From Rhodocyclus tenuis (lineage in GTDB: Bacteria > Pseudomonadota > Gammaproteobacteria > Burkholderiales > Rhodocyclaceae), in contig NZ_JACIGE010000003.1 in NCBI RefSeq assembly GCF_014197755.1, forward strand, positions 62,001 to 126,000: a DNA stretch of 64,000 nt, read 5' to 3'. The position numbers and the translations under genes were made by a program. This document shows, one piece after another, positions 18,969 to 29,140 of this stretch (its first letter is position 1; every line of letters begins with the position of its first letter). The notes beneath the pieces were generated by a model. The model saw only the letters and a list, made by a program, of their open reading frames with translations. It had not been told where the DNA came from and did no database searches.

Positions 18969-19168
18969 GATGCTTTCCCTTCCTTCACCCTGCCATCACC
19001 GGCGAGGCCGAGCTCGGCCCGATCGACCGCCTCCTCCGAAAACGGCAGCATTGCCGCCTCATCGAAATTCCGTTTGTTGGCCTTCATGCCGTAGGCCCAC
19101 CAGATAATGCCGAGGAAGGTGAACAGCGAAAACACCGTCATCAGCGAACGCAGATCGTTGATATCCAT
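18965..19168 (-). CDS. ccoQ: CcoQ, small cbb3 oxidase subunit
   Basis: This 67-aa protein begins MDINDLRSLMTVFSL, with one membrane segment (about 9-27) ending WWAYGMKANK, then an acidic tail. CcoQ (FixQ) stabilises the CcoNOP core. The start at 19168 fits family length and lies just after the ccoO stop at 19173. The stop overlaps the ccoP start. Confidence 0.94.
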   Translation of the reverse strand: MDINDLRSLMTVFSLFTFLGIIWWAYGMKANKRNFDEAAMLPFSEEAVDRAELGLAGDGRVKEGKAS

Positions 19169-19172
19169 GATG

Positions 19173-19787
19173 TTATTGCGTGTCCTTGATTTCCAGGCCA
19201 AGCCCCTGGAGGTAGGCAATCAGAACCTCGAGCTCGGTCTTGCCTTCCAGTTCCGCCTTCGCACCGGCGATGTCCTCGTCGGTATAGGGAACACCGACAA
19301 CGCGCAGCGAGCGCATCTTCGCCTCGATGTCCGACGCATCGGCTGGAGCCTTGGCAAGGAAAGCGAAGGCCGGCATGTTCGATTCCGGAACGACATCGCG
19401 CGGGTTCATCAGGTGGGCGCGGTGCCACTCGTCGGAATAGCGACCTCCGACGCGATGCAGGTCGGGACCGGTGCGCTTCGAGCCCCACTGGAAGGGGTGG
19501 TCATAAACGAACTCGCCCGCCACCGAGTAGCGACCATAGCGCTCGGTTTCGGCCCGGAACGGCCGGATCATCTGCGAGTGGCAGTTGTAGCAGCCCTCGC
19601 GGATGTAGATATCCCGACCCGTGAGGCGTACCGCCGTGTAGGGCTTGAGGCCGGGAACCGGCGTCGTCGTCGACTTCTGGAAGAACAGTGGAACGATCTC
19701 AAGCAGACCGCCCACCAGCAAAACCAGCAGGGTCAGCACAAAAAGCAGGCCGACATTGCGTTCGATGGAATCGTGCGTCAGTTTCAT
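19173..19787 (-). CDS. ccoO: CcoO, monoheme cytochrome c subunit of cbb3 oxidase
   Basis: This 204-aa protein has one N-terminal membrane segment (about 13-35) and heme motif CYNCH at 66-70, followed by the family stretch [20 protein letters not shown]. It carries electrons from CcoP to the CcoN active site. ATG 19787 has GGAG six bases upstream; an adjacent ATG at 19790 differs by one residue. It is 13 nt from ccoN. Confidence 0.97.
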   Translation of the reverse strand: MKLTHDSIERNVGLLFVLTLLVLLVGGLLEIVPLFFQKSTTTPVPGLKPYTAVRLTGRDIYIREGCYNCHSQMIRPFRAETERYGRYSVAGEFVYDHPFQWGSKRTGPDLHRVGGRYSDEWHRAHLMNPRDVVPESNMPAFAFLAKAPADASDIEAKMRSLRVVGVPYTDEDIAGAKAELEGKTELEVLIAYLQGLGLEIKDTQ

Positions 19788-19800
19788 CATCGTCTCCCGC

Positions 19801-21228
19801 TCAGGCGTGCTGTGCGGCCGGGACCAGCACCGGTGCATTGACGCGTTCGCCACCGACGATCGTGCGCACCATGTTGTAGGCCATGATCAGCATGCCGCTG
19901 AGGAAGAGCAGACCACCGAGGAAGCGGATTGCCCAGAACGGATATGAGCCCTTGACTGCCTCGACAAAGCTGTAGGTCAGCGTGCCGTCCGGATTCACCG
20001 CGCGCCACATCAGGCCCTGCATCACGCCGGCGATCCACATCGAAGCGATGTAGAGAACGACACCGATCGTCGCCACCCAGAAATGCACGGTGATCAGCTT
20101 GACGCTGTGCATCTGCGGCTTGCCGAAGAGGCGCGGCAGCATGTAGTAGAGCGAACCGATCGACACCATCGCCACCCAGCCAAGCGCACCCGAGTGCACG
20201 TGACCGACCGTCCAGTCGGTGTAGTGCGACAGCGCGTTGACCGTCTTGATCGCCATCATCGGCCCTTCGAAGGTCGACATGCCGTAGAACGACAGCGAGG
20301 TGATCAGGAACTTGAGGATCGGGTCGTCGCGCAGCTTATGCCAGGCGCCGGAGAGGGTCATGATGCCGTTGATCATGCCGCCCCACGACGGTGCCAGCAG
20401 GATCAGCGAGAAGACCATGCCGACCGACTGCGTCCAGTCCGGCAGCGCCGTGTAGTGCAGATGGTGCGGACCCGCCCACATGTAGGTGAAGATCAGCGCC
20501 CAGAAGTGCACCACCGACAGGCGGTACGAATAGACGGGCCGCCCGGCCTGTTTCGGCACGAAGTAGTACATCATCCCGAGGAAGCCGGCGGTGAGGAAGA
20601 AGCCGACCGCGTTGTGCCCGTACCACCACTGCACCATGGCGTCCTGCACGCCGGCGTAGGCCGAGTAGGACTTGGTCAGCGAGACCGGGATCGCCGCACT
20701 GTTGAAGATGTGCAACAGCGCCACGGCGAGGATGAACGCGCCGTAGAACCAGTTGGCGACGTAGATGTGACTGACCGTTCGTTTGGCGATGGTGCCGAAG
20801 AAGACGACCGCGTAGGAAATCCAGACGACGGCGATCAGCAGGTCAATCGGCCATTCCAGCTCGGCGTATTCCTTGCCTTGCGTCATTCCCAGCGGCAGGG
20901 TGATTGCCGCCAGCACGATCACCAGTTGCCAGCCCCAGAAGGTGAAAGCTGCCAGAGGACCGGCAAAGAGCCGGGCGTGGCAGGTGCGCTGCACGACGTA
21001 GTAGGACGTCGCAAACAGGGCACAGCCGCCGAAGGCAAAAATCACCGCGTTGGTGTGCAGCGGTCGCAATCGGCCGAAGGTGAAATAGGGGCCGAAATTC
21101 AACTCCGGCCAGACCAGCTGGGCGGCGATGACCACGCCAACCAGCATGCCTACGATCCCCCAGACTACCGCCATCACCGAGAACTGCCTGATGACCGTGT
21201 AGTTGTACGTTCCTTGCGCTTCCGCCAT
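19801..21228 (-). CDS. ccoN: CcoN, catalytic subunit of cbb3 cytochrome c oxidase
   Basis: This 475-aa heme-copper oxidase subunit I has about 12 membrane segments. Ligand motifs are present: PLHTNAV (low-spin heme His), WYGHNAV (CuB His and the cbb3-type tyrosine region), [14 protein letters not shown] (CuB histidines) and HVHSGALG (heme ligands). It reduces oxygen to water with high affinity under microaerobic conditions. ATG 21228 is preceded by GAGGTG. FNR-like sites lie 110-145 bases upstream. Confidence 0.98.
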   Translation of the reverse strand: MAEAQGTYNYTVIRQFSVMAVVWGIVGMLVGVVIAAQLVWPELNFGPYFTFGRLRPLHTNAVIFAFGGCALFATSYYVVQRTCHARLFAGPLAAFTFWGWQLVIVLAAITLPLGMTQGKEYAELEWPIDLLIAVVWISYAVVFFGTIAKRTVSHIYVANWFYGAFILAVALLHIFNSAAIPVSLTKSYSAYAGVQDAMVQWWYGHNAVGFFLTAGFLGMMYYFVPKQAGRPVYSYRLSVVHFWALIFTYMWAGPHHLHYTALPDWTQSVGMVFSLILLAPSWGGMINGIMTLSGAWHKLRDDPILKFLITSLSFYGMSTFEGPMMAIKTVNALSHYTDWTVGHVHSGALGWVAMVSIGSLYYMLPRLFGKPQMHSVKLITVHFWVATIGVVLYIASMWIAGVMQGLMWRAVNPDGTLTYSFVEAVKGSYPFWAIRFLGGLLFLSGMLIMAYNMVRTIVGGERVNAPVLVPAAQHA

Positions 21229-21336
21229 GACACACCTCATTTGCAAAAACGACACGCGGATTCTCGCTCACTGCAATCCACATGACATTCACTGTCTGAC
21301 TTTGTTTGCGCCAATTGTAATCCAACGTAACGGAAC

Positions 21337-21350
21337 TCGACACAGATCAA
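21337..21350 (-). promoter_or_regulatory. FNR/ANR-like operator upstream of ccoN
   Basis: The minus strand reads TTGATCTGTGTCGA, matching 8 of 10 defined positions of the FNR box TTGAT-N4-ATCAA. Its TTGATCTGTG half is repeated 21 bases further upstream (12-bp repeat at 21341-21352 and 21362-21373). A TACAAT (-10-like) lies at 21319-21314. cbb3 operons are commonly FNR-activated, so this fits, although the spacing to that -10 is not the classical one. Confidence 0.55.
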
Positions 21351-21373
21351 ACAAAATATTGCACAGATCAAAC
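21341..21373 (-). repeat. Two 12-bp direct repeats with a 21-bp period upstream of ccoN
   Basis: GTTTGATCTGTG occurs twice (21352-21341 and 21373-21362 on the minus strand), two helical turns apart, which places two FNR-type half-sites on the same DNA face. Confidence 0.7.
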
Positions 21374-21427
21374 GCTCTATTGTGCGGACGTGCTCGCTCG
21401 GCCGGGCCGGCCGCCTTCCCGGCGGGA

Positions 21428-21679
21428 CTAGCGACGCCGCTCCAACGGCGCAGCGGCGGTGTCGGGCGGCGCCGGCGGAGCCGCTGCCGGCGCCGCATCG
21501 GCTGACTCAGTCGATGGCCCGGCACCCTGCTCCTTGCCGCGATCGTCGTCCATCAGCACGCGATACGCCGGACCGTCGAGATCGTCGAACTGGCCGCTGC
21601 GCAGCGACCACCAGAAGGCCAGCCCGACGAAAAAGACGAGGATGACCGAGACAGGGATCAGCAGATAGAGGGTTTCCAT
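21428..21679 (-). CDS. ccoS: CcoS, cbb3 oxidase maturation protein
   Basis: This 83-aa protein begins METLYLLIPVSVILVF, has one membrane segment, then the family motif FWWSLRSGQFDDLDGPAYRVLMDDD and an Ala/Pro-rich tail longer than usual. CcoS is needed for insertion of heme and copper cofactors into cbb3 oxidase. It starts 24 nt after the ccoI stop and ends before the ccoN regulatory region. Confidence 0.94.
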   Translation of the reverse strand: METLYLLIPVSVILVFFVGLAFWWSLRSGQFDDLDGPAYRVLMDDDRGKEQGAGPSTESADAAPAAAPPAPPDTAAAPLERRR

Positions 21680-21703
21680 GGTGTTCGGTGCGAATTCCCC
21701 GGG

Positions 21704-24178
21704 TCAGTTGCGGGCTGGCGCCTGCAGGCGCAGCGAATTGAGCGCGACCAGCAAAGAGCTCGCCGACATGCCGATGCCGGCTAACCAAGGTGTCACCATG
21801 CCGGCCATCGCCAGCGGCAGGGCCAGTGCGTTGTAGACCACCGCCCATGCCAGGTTCTGCTGGATGACGCGCCAGCTGCGCCGTGACAGGCGCACCCCCT
21901 GGCGCAGGTGATCGAGATTGCCGGAGAGCAGCAGCAGATCGGCCTGCGTTCGCGCCAGTGGCGCGCCCTCGCCCATGGCGATCGACACCTGCGCCTGCGC
22001 CAGTACCGGCGCGTCGTTCACACCGTCACCGAGCATCGCCACGACGGCGCCGCGCGCCTGCAAGGCCGCGACAAGGTCGCGCTTGCCCTGTGGAGACAGC
22101 GCCGCGTGCACATCGTCGATGCCGAGTTCGGCCGCCACCGCACGCGCCACCGGCCACGCGTCGCCGGTCGCCAGCGTCACCGCGCAGCCCGCCGCGCGCA
22201 GATCGGCGATCAGCGCCGCGGCCTGCGGGCGCAGCGCGTCACCGATGCGGAACAGTGCCAGCCAGCCGTGCTCGTCGCCGAGCGCGATCAGCGTCGCCAC
22301 CGCTTCGCCGCCACCACTTGCCGCCTCAACCTCGGGCGGCAAGGCCATGCCGTGCAGCTCGCCGACGAAATCCGGCCGCCCCAGCCGCAGGCGGCGGCCG
22401 TCGACCATCGCTTCGATGCCGCAGCCCGGCGTATTGCGCAGTTCGGCCGGCACAGCAAATGGGGCGGCTCCGGCCGCCGGTGTCTGAGCTTCCGCCGCGG
22501 CACTGCGCAGGGCGGCCGCCAGCGGATGCTCGGAATCGCGTTCCAGCGCCGCAGCCAGCGCCAGACAGCCGGCGCGGTCGAGCCGGCCGAGCGGCAGCAC
22601 CTCAAGCAGGCGCATGCGACCGAGCGTCAGCGTGCCGGTCTTGTCGAAAACGAAGTGCGTCGCCCGCGCCAGCGTTTCAATGGCGTGCGCGCGCGTCACC
22701 AGCACCCCCTCGCGTGCCAGCGCGCCGCCGGCGGCGGTCAGCGCCAGCGGCGTCGCCAGCGACAGGGCGCAGGGGCAGGTAACGACCAATACCGAAACCG
22801 TGACCCACAAGGCCTGATCGGGATCGACCAGCATCCACACGATTGCCGTGACGATCGCCAGCAGCAGCACGACGGCGATGAAGCGCCCGGCGACGCGGTC
22901 GGCCAGTTCGACCAGACGCGGCTTCTCGCCGGCCGCGCGCTCCATCAGGCGGACGATCGCTGACAGGCGTGTCGCCTCGCCCACCGCCTCGACGGCAACG
23001 ACCAGCGGACTGCTGACGTTCGTCGCGCCGCCGATCACCGAATCGCCCGGCCGTTTGCTCACCGGCACGCTCTCGCCCGTCAGCAGCGCCTCGTCGGCCG
23101 CGCTCTCGCCTTCGAGCACGCGGCCGTCGGCCGGAATGGTCGCGCCGGCACGCACCAGCACGACGTCGCCGGCCTTGAGATCGCCGACCTGAGTGCGCTC
23201 GGGCTCGCGCTCTTCCGGATAGGCCGGCAGACGCTCGGCAAAGGCCGGCAGCAGCCGCGCCAGCGCCTCGGTGACCGACACCGCTTTCTGCCGTGCGGTC
23301 ATTTCGAGGAAACGGCCGCCGAGCAGGAAGAAGACGAACATCGTCACCGAGTCGAAATAGACCTGCCCCGACGCCGTCAGCGTCGCCCAGACGCTGGCGG
23401 CAAAAGCGACGCCGACGCCGATCGCCACCGGCGTGTCCATGCCGACGCGGCCGAGCCGCAGATCGCGCCAGGCGCCGCGGAAGAACGGCGCCGCCGAGTA
23501 GAGAACGACCGGCAGCGTCAGCACCAAGCTCGCCCAGCGCATCAGCTGTTCGATGTCGGCGCTCATGTCGCCGGCGGCGAAGTACACCGGCACGGCGTAC
23601 ATCATCACCTGCATCATGCCGAAGCCGGCGACGAACACCCGCCATAGTGCCGAGCGCCGCTCTTCCCTGGCCAATGCCTCGCTGCGCGCCGGATCGTAGG
23701 GATAGGCGCGATAGCCGATGGCGGCCACGGCGGCGAGGATGTCGGAGAGGTGGATGCGCGTCTCGTCCCAGCGCACGCGCGCACGCCGGGTCGCGTAATT
23801 GATGTCGGCGGCGAGCACGCCGGGCAGGCGCGACAGATGCTGCTCGTTCAGCCAGATGCAGGCGCTGCAGGTGATGCCTTCGAGCAGCAGCGCCGCCTCG
23901 CGCTCGTCGGCGCCGAGCGTGCGCACGAAACTCTTCTGGAAATCGGCGTTATCGTACAGACGCAGATCGGCAAGCACCGCCGGCAAGGCCTCGCGCGGCG
24001 ACTCGGGCAGCGCGTCGCGATGGCGGTAATAATCAGCCAGACCGTTATCGACGATCGACTGCGCCACCGCCTGACAGCCGATGCAGCACATCGCGCGCCG
24101 TTCGCCGTCGATGCCGACCGACAGATCGACCCCGAGCGGAATCGGCAGGCCGCAGTGGTAACAGGGTGTTGAACTCAT
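21704..24178 (-). CDS. ccoI: CcoI, copper-transporting P-type ATPase for cbb3 assembly
   Basis: This 824-aa P1B-type ATPase has an N-terminal Cys-rich segment (CYHCGLPIP, CCIGC), a heavy-metal domain with GITCSACIW (C104/C107), the ion-binding CPC at 468-470, phosphorylation motif DKTGT (D512), the HP motif in SEHPLA, and hinge MLGDGVNDAPVLA. It exports copper for the CuB centre of CcoN. It lies upstream of ccoNOQP, the reverse of the common ccoNOQP-ccoGHIS order. Its ATG overlaps the stop of a possible 56-aa ORF. Confidence 0.96.
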   Translation of the reverse strand: MSSTPCYHCGLPIPLGVDLSVGIDGERRAMCCIGCQAVAQSIVDNGLADYYRHRDALPESPREALPAVLADLRLYDNADFQKSFVRTLGADEREAALLLEGITCSACIWLNEQHLSRLPGVLAADINYATRRARVRWDETRIHLSDILAAVAAIGYRAYPYDPARSEALAREERRSALWRVFVAGFGMMQVMMYAVPVYFAAGDMSADIEQLMRWASLVLTLPVVLYSAAPFFRGAWRDLRLGRVGMDTPVAIGVGVAFAASVWATLTASGQVYFDSVTMFVFFLLGGRFLEMTARQKAVSVTEALARLLPAFAERLPAYPEEREPERTQVGDLKAGDVVLVRAGATIPADGRVLEGESAADEALLTGESVPVSKRPGDSVIGGATNVSSPLVVAVEAVGEATRLSAIVRLMERAAGEKPRLVELADRVAGRFIAVVLLLAIVTAIVWMLVDPDQALWVTVSVLVVTCPCALSLATPLALTAAGGALAREGVLVTRAHAIETLARATHFVFDKTGTLTLGRMRLLEVLPLGRLDRAGCLALAAALERDSEHPLAAALRSAAAEAQTPAAGAAPFAVPAELRNTPGCGIEAMVDGRRLRLGRPDFVGELHGMALPPEVEAASGGGEAVATLIALGDEHGWLALFRIGDALRPQAAALIADLRAAGCAVTLATGDAWPVARAVAAELGIDDVHAALSPQGKRDLVAALQARGAVVAMLGDGVNDAPVLAQAQVSIAMGEGAPLARTQADLLLLSGNLDHLRQGVRLSRRSWRVIQQNLAWAVVYNALALPLAMAGMVTPWLAGIGMSASSLLVALNSLRLQAPARN

Positions 24179-24345
24179 CGCCGGATGCCGTACGCGCGCG
24201 CCGCAGGAACTACCTCCCGCCCAGCCACACCGCGCACAGCGGGCACTTCTTCGGCAGTTGCTTCAACACCGGCGCCGAGCGCGGCCGCCTGTGCCGCGCG
24301 CAAGGCAGCGGCACAGGCGGCCCGCTGCCTTCTCCCGAAGTACAT
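24175..24345 (-). CDS. Possible 56-aa ORF between the SDR gene and ccoI
   Basis: An open frame starts with ATG 24345, 3 nt after the SDR stop, and ends with a TGA overlapping the ccoI ATG (ATGA). The product is Ala/Arg-rich (starts MYFGRRQRAACAAALRAA) with no recognised domain or membrane segment. The tight packing looks like an operon gene or leader, but no clear ribosome site precedes it and high-GC DNA yields such frames by chance. Confidence 0.3.
   Translation of the reverse strand: MYFGRRQRAACAAALRAAQAAALGAGVEATAEEVPAVRGVAGREVVPAARAYGIRR
24283..24322 (-). other. 15-bp perfect hairpin upstream of ccoI
   Basis: Arms 24283-24297 and 24308-24322 are perfectly complementary around a 10-base loop, between the SDR gene and ccoI. 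No T run follows on either strand, so it may be a weak terminator, an attenuator or an RNA processing site. Confidence 0.5.
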
Positions 24346-24348
24346 GGC

Positions 24349-25116
24349 TTACTTCGGCGCCATGCGGATGGCGCCGTCGAGGCGGATGACCTCGCCGTTG
24401 AGCATCGTGTTCTCGACGATGTGCCGCACCAGCGCCGCGTATTCGGCGGGCTTGCCCAAGCGCGACGGGAAAGGAACGGTCTTGCCCAACGCTTCCTGCA
24501 CTTCCGGCGGCATGCCGAGCAGCATCGGCGTCTCGAAAATGCCGGGGGCGATGGTCATCACGCGGATTCCCGAGCGCGCCAGATCGCGCGCCGCCGGCAG
24601 CGTCAGCGCGACGATGCCGCCCTTCGACGCGGCGTACGCCGCCTGCCCCATCTGGCCGTCGTAAGCGGCGACCGAAGCGGTATTGACGATCACGCCGCGC
24701 TCTCCGTCGGCGTTCGGCGCATTGCCGCTCATCGCCGCCGCTGCCAGACGCAGCATGTTGAACGAGCCGATCAGGTTGACGTTGATCACGCGCGCGAAGC
24801 TTTCCAGCCGGTGCGGGCCGTCACGACCGACGACCTTCTCCGCCGGCGCGATTCCGGCACAGTTGACCAGCCCGTGCAGGCCACCGAACTGCGTCTGCGC
24901 CGCTTCGATCGCAGCGGCGGCGCTGGCGCCATCGGCGACGTCGGTACGCGCGAAACGCGCAGCAGCGCCAAGTTCAGCGGCCAGCGCCTCGCCGGCTTCG
25001 ACATTGACGTCGGCGATGAGTACGCGCGCGCCGGCGGCGACGAGCATGCGCGCGGTTCCCGCGCCCAGACCGGAACTGCCGCCGGTCACCACAAATACCG
25101 AATTCTCGATGCGCAT
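24349..25116 (-). CDS. SDR-family 3-hydroxyacyl-CoA dehydrogenase (type II-like)
   Basis: This 255-aa short-chain dehydrogenase has TGGSSGLG (NAD site, about residues 12-19), VNCAGIAP, and the catalytic set Ser in [10 protein letters not shown] plus YAASK. The C-terminal [15 protein letters not shown] is characteristic of type II 3-hydroxyacyl-CoA dehydrogenases, which oxidise 3-hydroxyacyl-CoA with NAD. ATG 25116 has GGAGAG eight bases upstream. It reads in the same direction as ccoI, but a functional link is not evident. Confidence 0.88.
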   Translation of the reverse strand: MRIENSVFVVTGGSSGLGAGTARMLVAAGARVLIADVNVEAGEALAAELGAAARFARTDVADGASAAAAIEAAQTQFGGLHGLVNCAGIAPAEKVVGRDGPHRLESFARVINVNLIGSFNMLRLAAAAMSGNAPNADGERGVIVNTASVAAYDGQMGQAAYAASKGGIVALTLPAARDLARSGIRVMTIAPGIFETPMLLGMPPEVQEALGKTVPFPSRLGKPAEYAALVRHIVENTMLNGEVIRLDGAIRMAPK

Positions 25117-25240
25117 TACCGACTCTCCCCTGTGTTGTCTGATCGCCAAATCTTACCGCGAAATTCTGCGCGCAACCGGTGACGGCGTACCCGGCCAGAC
25201 ACCACCCGGCCCGGAAACGGCAGGCGCAGCGCCAACCCGC

Positions 25241-25246
25241 TATAAT
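25241..25246 (+). promoter_or_regulatory. -10 element for the ribF-ileS-lspA-fkpB-ispH operon
   Basis: A perfect TATAAT lies 31 bases before the ribF ATG in the divergent SDR/ribF gap. No good -35 is seen at 16-18 bases upstream. Confidence 0.45.
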
Positions 25247-25277
25247 TTGACGTTTTTTTCGAGGCGGCACTCGCCCA

Positions 25278-26288
25278 ATGCTCGTCCACCGCGGATTCTC
25301 GCGCCCGGCGCCAGCCGACACGGCGCTGACCATCGGCAATTTCGACGGCGTCCATCTCGGCCATCGCGCGCTGCTCGCGCGCCTCGGCGAGGTCGCTCAC
25401 GCGCGCTCGCTGCTGCCGTCGGCGCTCACCTTCGAGCCGCATCCGCGCGAATATTTCTCGCCGGAAGCGGCGCCGACACGCCTGTCCACGCTGCGCGAAA
25501 AGCTCGAGATGATTGCTGCCGAAGGCGTGCGCTTCGCCTGCGTCGGCCGCTTCAACGGCGCGCTGGCCGCGCTCTCGGCCGACGACTTCATCCGCCGTGT
25601 GCTGATCGACACGCTGCGCGTACGTCACCTGATCATCGGCGACGACTTCCGTTTCGGCGCCGACCGCGCCGGCGACTTTGCGCAGCTGGCCGCCGCTGGC
25701 GAGCGTCACGGGTTTATCGTCGAAGCGATGCACAGCGTCGTCGTCGACGGCGAACGCGTCTCCAGCTCGGGCGTTCGCGACGCGCTCGACCAGGGCGAGC
25801 TCGATCGCGCCGAACGCCTGCTCGGTCGCCCCTACGCCATCGACGGGCGCATCGTGCATGGTCAGAAGCTCGGCCGTCGCCTCGGTTTTGCTACCGCCAA
25901 CATCCTGATCAAGCACGACCGGCCGCCGCTGCGTGGCGTTTTCGCGGTCGAGGTGAAAGGCCTTGGCGGACCCGGCAGCGCGCCGCTCGCCGGCGTCGCC
26001 AATCTCGGCGTGCGCCCGAGCGCCGACCGGCAGACGCGGCCGCTGCTGGAGACGCATCTGTTCGACTTCGACCGCGACATCTACGGCGCGCATCTGCGCG
26101 TCCGCTTCCTGAAAAAGCTGCGCGACGAAATGACTTTCCCGAGCCTCGACGCCTTGCGTGCGCAGATCGGCCGCGACATCGCCGCCGCACGCGAGTTTTT
26201 CGCGACCGGCCGCCCTGCGGACGCCGCGGACGCATTCAGCACATCCAGCCACTCCCCGACGGCGCCCCTCTGCCCGCCCATCCTCTAA
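25278..26288 (+). CDS. ribF: RibF, bifunctional riboflavin kinase/FAD synthetase
   Basis: This 336-aa protein makes FMN and then FAD from riboflavin. The N-terminal nucleotidyltransferase has [13 protein letters not shown] and [10 protein letters not shown]. The C-terminal kinase has [11 protein letters not shown] and [13 protein letters not shown]. The last ~25 residues are Pro/Ser-rich and not conserved in the family. It heads the ribF-ileS-lspA-fkpB-ispH operon, an order shared with enterobacteria. It stops 8 nt before ileS. Confidence 0.97.
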   Translation: MLVHRGFSRPAPADTALTIGNFDGVHLGHRALLARLGEVAHARSLLPSALTFEPHPREYFSPEAAPTRLSTLREKLEMIAAEGVRFACVGRFNGALAALSADDFIRRVLIDTLRVRHLIIGDDFRFGADRAGDFAQLAAAGERHGFIVEAMHSVVVDGERVSSSGVRDALDQGELDRAERLLGRPYAIDGRIVHGQKLGRRLGFATANILIKHDRPPLRGVFAVEVKGLGGPGSAPLAGVANLGVRPSADRQTRPLLETHLFDFDRDIYGAHLRVRFLKKLRDEMTFPSLDALRAQIGRDIAAAREFFATGRPADAADAFSTSSHSPTAPLCPPIL

Positions 26289-26296
26289 AGATCGCC

Positions 26297-29140
26297 ATGG
26301 CCGACTACAAGAAAACGCTCAACCTGCCCGACACACCGTTCCCGATGCGCGGCGACCTCGCCAAACGCGAACCGCAATGGGTCGCCGCCTGGCAGGAACA
26401 GAAGCTGTACGAGAAGATCCGCGCCGCGTCGGCCGGCCGGCCGCGCTTCGTGCTGCACGACGGACCGCCCTACGCCAACGGTGACATCCACATCGGCCAC
26501 GCGGTGAACAAGATCCTCAAGGACATCATCGTCCGCTCGAAGACGCTCGCCGGTTTCGACGCACCCTACGTGCCCGGCTGGGACTGCCACGGACTGCCGA
26601 TCGAACACCAGATCGAGAAGCTGCACGGCAAGAACATCGCCGCCGACCGCGTGCGCGAACTGTGCCGCGCCTACGCCGGCGAACAGGTGGCGCGGCAGAG
26701 GAAGGACTTCATCCGTCTCGGCGTGCTCGGCGAGTGGGACAACCCGTACCTGACGATGAACTTCAGGACCGAGGCCGACGAAATCCGCGCGCTCGGCAAG
26801 ATCCTGGAAAAAGGCTACCTCTATCAGGGCCTCAAACCGGTGAACTGGTGCCTCGACTGCGGTTCGGCGCTGGCCGAAGCCGAAGTCGAGTACGAGGACA
26901 AGAATTCGCCGGCGATCGACGTCGCCTTCGAGCTGCACCCGAACCACGCCAAAAAAGCGGCGCACGCCTTCGGCCTCTCGCACCTGCGCGGGCCGACCTT
27001 CGCCGTCATCTGGACGACGACGCCATGGACGCTGCCGGCCAACGAAGCGGTCAGCGTGCATCCAGAATTCGACTACGAGCTGATCGACACCGAGAAGGGA
27101 TCGCTGATCCTCGTGCGCGAACTCGCCGACGCCTGTCTGGCGCGTTACGGCCTCACCGGCACGCGCGTCGCCAGCGCCAAGGGCGCCGCGCTCGAACACC
27201 TGCTGCTGCGCCATCCCTTCCAGACGCGCGAGGTCGAGATCATCTGCGGCACGCACGTCACCGTCGATTCGGGTACCGGCCTCGTGCACACCGCGCCGGC
27301 ACACGGCATGGACGACTACGTGGTCGGCAAGGTCTATGGCCTGCCGGTGAACAACCCGGTCGGCGACGACGGCCGCTTCCTGCCGGCGACGCCCGCCCTG
27401 TCGACCGGCGAACTCGCCGGCAAGACGGTGTGGGAAGCCAACCCGCTGGTGATCGACGAACTCGCCGCGCGCGAACGCCTGCTCAAGCTCGACAAGCTCA
27501 AGCACAGCTATCCGCACTGCTGGCGGCACAAGAGCCCGATCATCTTCCGCGCGACGACGCAGTGGTTCGTCGGCATGGACCAGCGCGCGCAAGGCGGAGC
27601 GCACGCTGAAGCGCAGGGCGAAGCGCCGACGCTGCGCCACATCGCCGGCCGCGCCGTCGACGAAACGCAGTTCTTCCCGGCCTGGGGCCGCGCCCGCCTT
27701 GAGGCGATGATGAAGACGCGGCCCGACTGGTGCGTCTCGCGCCAGCGCAACTGGGGCGTGCCGATCCCCTTCTTCCTGCACCGCGAGACGGCGCAGCCGC
27801 ACCCGCGCACGCCCGAACTGATCGAGGAAGTCGCCAAACGCGTCGAAAAATCCGGCATCGAAGCCTGGTTCGCGCTCGATCCACGCGAACTGCTCGGCGA
27901 CGAGGCCGAGCACTACCGCAAGATGAGCGACACGCTCGACGTCTGGTTCGACTCGGGCGCCACGCACTGGAGCGTGCTGCGAGGTTCGCACGCCGAGCAG
28001 CTCTCCTACCCCGCCGACCTTTACCTCGAAGGCTCCGACCAGCATCGCGGCTGGTTCCAGAGCTCCTTGCTCACCGGCTGCGCCATCGACGGCCGCGCGC
28101 CCTACGACGCGCTGCTGACGCACGGCTTCGTCGTCGACGGCAAGGGCCTGAAGATGTCGAAGTCGAAAGGCAACGTCATCGCGCCGCAGAAGGTGTCGGA
28201 CACGCTCGGCGCCGACATCCTGCGCCTGTGGGTCGCCGCCACCGACTACTCGGGCGAGCTGTCGATCTCGGACGAAATCCTGAAGCGCGTCGTCGAATCC
28301 TACCGCCGCCTGCGCAACACACTGCGCTTCCTGCTTGCCAACGTCGCCGACTTCGACGCCGCCCGCGACATGCCGGCAGCCGAGGACTGGCTGGAAATCG
28401 ACCGCTACGCGCTGGCGATGACGCGCGAACTCGCCGAGCGCTGCGAAGCCGACTACGCGCGCTTCGAGTTCCACCGCGTCGTCCAGTCGCTGCAGACCTT
28501 CTGCTCGGAAGACCTCGGCGGCTTCTACCTCGACATCCTCAAGGACCGCCTGTACACGACCGGCGCCAAGTCGCTGGCGCGGCGTTCGGCGCAGGGCGCG
28601 CTGTGGCACATCGCGCACACGCTCAACCGCCTGCTGGCGCCGATCCTCTGCTTCACCGGCGAGGAAGTGTGGAGCGTGCTCGCCGCCGGCGACGACACGC
28701 CGAACCGCGACTCGGTGATGCTGCAGACCTGGCACCGCGCGCCGGCGCCGGCCGACGAAGCGGCGCTGCTCGACAAGTGGGGCAAGCTGCGCGCCTGGCG
28801 CGGCGAGGTGACGAAGGCGATGGAAGACCGCCGCATCGCCGGCGAGATCGGCTCCTCGCTGCAGGCATCGGTGACGATCGCCGCCGCCGGCGAGAAGTAC
28901 GCGCTGCTCGCCTCGCTCGGCGACGACCTGCGCTTTGTCTTCATCTGCTCGGAGGTGGTGCTCAGCGAAGTGGCCGACGCCGCCGACGAACGCCTCGTCG
29001 TCAGCGCGCTGACGCACGCCAAGTGCGAACGCTGCTGGCACGTGCGCGCCGACGTCGGCAGCGACCCCGAGCATCCCGAACTGTGCGGCCGCTGCGTTTC
29101 CAATCTCGCCGGCGAGGGGGAGCCGCGTGCCTGCGCCTAG
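26297..29140 (+). CDS. ileS: IleS, isoleucyl-tRNA synthetase
   Basis: This 947-aa class I synthetase has HIGH-type signature [13 protein letters not shown] (about 55-67), the KMSKS loop near residue 618, and a C-terminal zinc finger ([12 protein letters not shown] and CGRCVSNL). It charges tRNA-Ile. A short Gln/Ala/Gly-rich insertion (about 430-445, [15 protein letters not shown]) precedes TLRHIAG in the editing/catalytic linker. ATG 26297 follows directly after ribF. A frame open upstream to 24683 is not part of the gene. Confidence 0.98.
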   Translation: MADYKKTLNLPDTPFPMRGDLAKREPQWVAAWQEQKLYEKIRAASAGRPRFVLHDGPPYANGDIHIGHAVNKILKDIIVRSKTLAGFDAPYVPGWDCHGLPIEHQIEKLHGKNIAADRVRELCRAYAGEQVARQRKDFIRLGVLGEWDNPYLTMNFRTEADEIRALGKILEKGYLYQGLKPVNWCLDCGSALAEAEVEYEDKNSPAIDVAFELHPNHAKKAAHAFGLSHLRGPTFAVIWTTTPWTLPANEAVSVHPEFDYELIDTEKGSLILVRELADACLARYGLTGTRVASAKGAALEHLLLRHPFQTREVEIICGTHVTVDSGTGLVHTAPAHGMDDYVVGKVYGLPVNNPVGDDGRFLPATPALSTGELAGKTVWEANPLVIDELAARERLLKLDKLKHSYPHCWRHKSPIIFRATTQWFVGMDQRAQGGAHAEAQGEAPTLRHIAGRAVDETQFFPAWGRARLEAMMKTRPDWCVSRQRNWGVPIPFFLHRETAQPHPRTPELIEEVAKRVEKSGIEAWFALDPRELLGDEAEHYRKMSDTLDVWFDSGATHWSVLRGSHAEQLSYPADLYLEGSDQHRGWFQSSLLTGCAIDGRAPYDALLTHGFVVDGKGLKMSKSKGNVIAPQKVSDTLGADILRLWVAATDYSGELSISDEILKRVVESYRRLRNTLRFLLANVADFDAARDMPAAEDWLEIDRYALAMTRELAERCEADYARFEFHRVVQSLQTFCSEDLGGFYLDILKDRLYTTGAKSLARRSAQGALWHIAHTLNRLLAPILCFTGEEVWSVLAAGDDTPNRDSVMLQTWHRAPAPADEAALLDKWGKLRAWRGEVTKAMEDRRIAGEIGSSLQASVTIAAAGEKYALLASLGDDLRFVFICSEVVLSEVADAADERLVVSALTHAKCERCWHVRADVGSDPEHPELCGRCVSNLAGEGEPRACA

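Noticed and set aside
24683..26296. Upstream extension of the ileS frame, open back to 24683
   Set aside because: It runs antisense to the SDR gene and through ribF in another frame, and has Arg/Pro-rich composition typical of a GC-rich shadow. ileS starts at 26297.
27580..27640. Short Gln/Ala/Gly insertion in IleS as a possible assembly error
   Set aside because: The frame is intact before and after it and the composition matches its surroundings; a small lineage-specific loop is the simpler reading.
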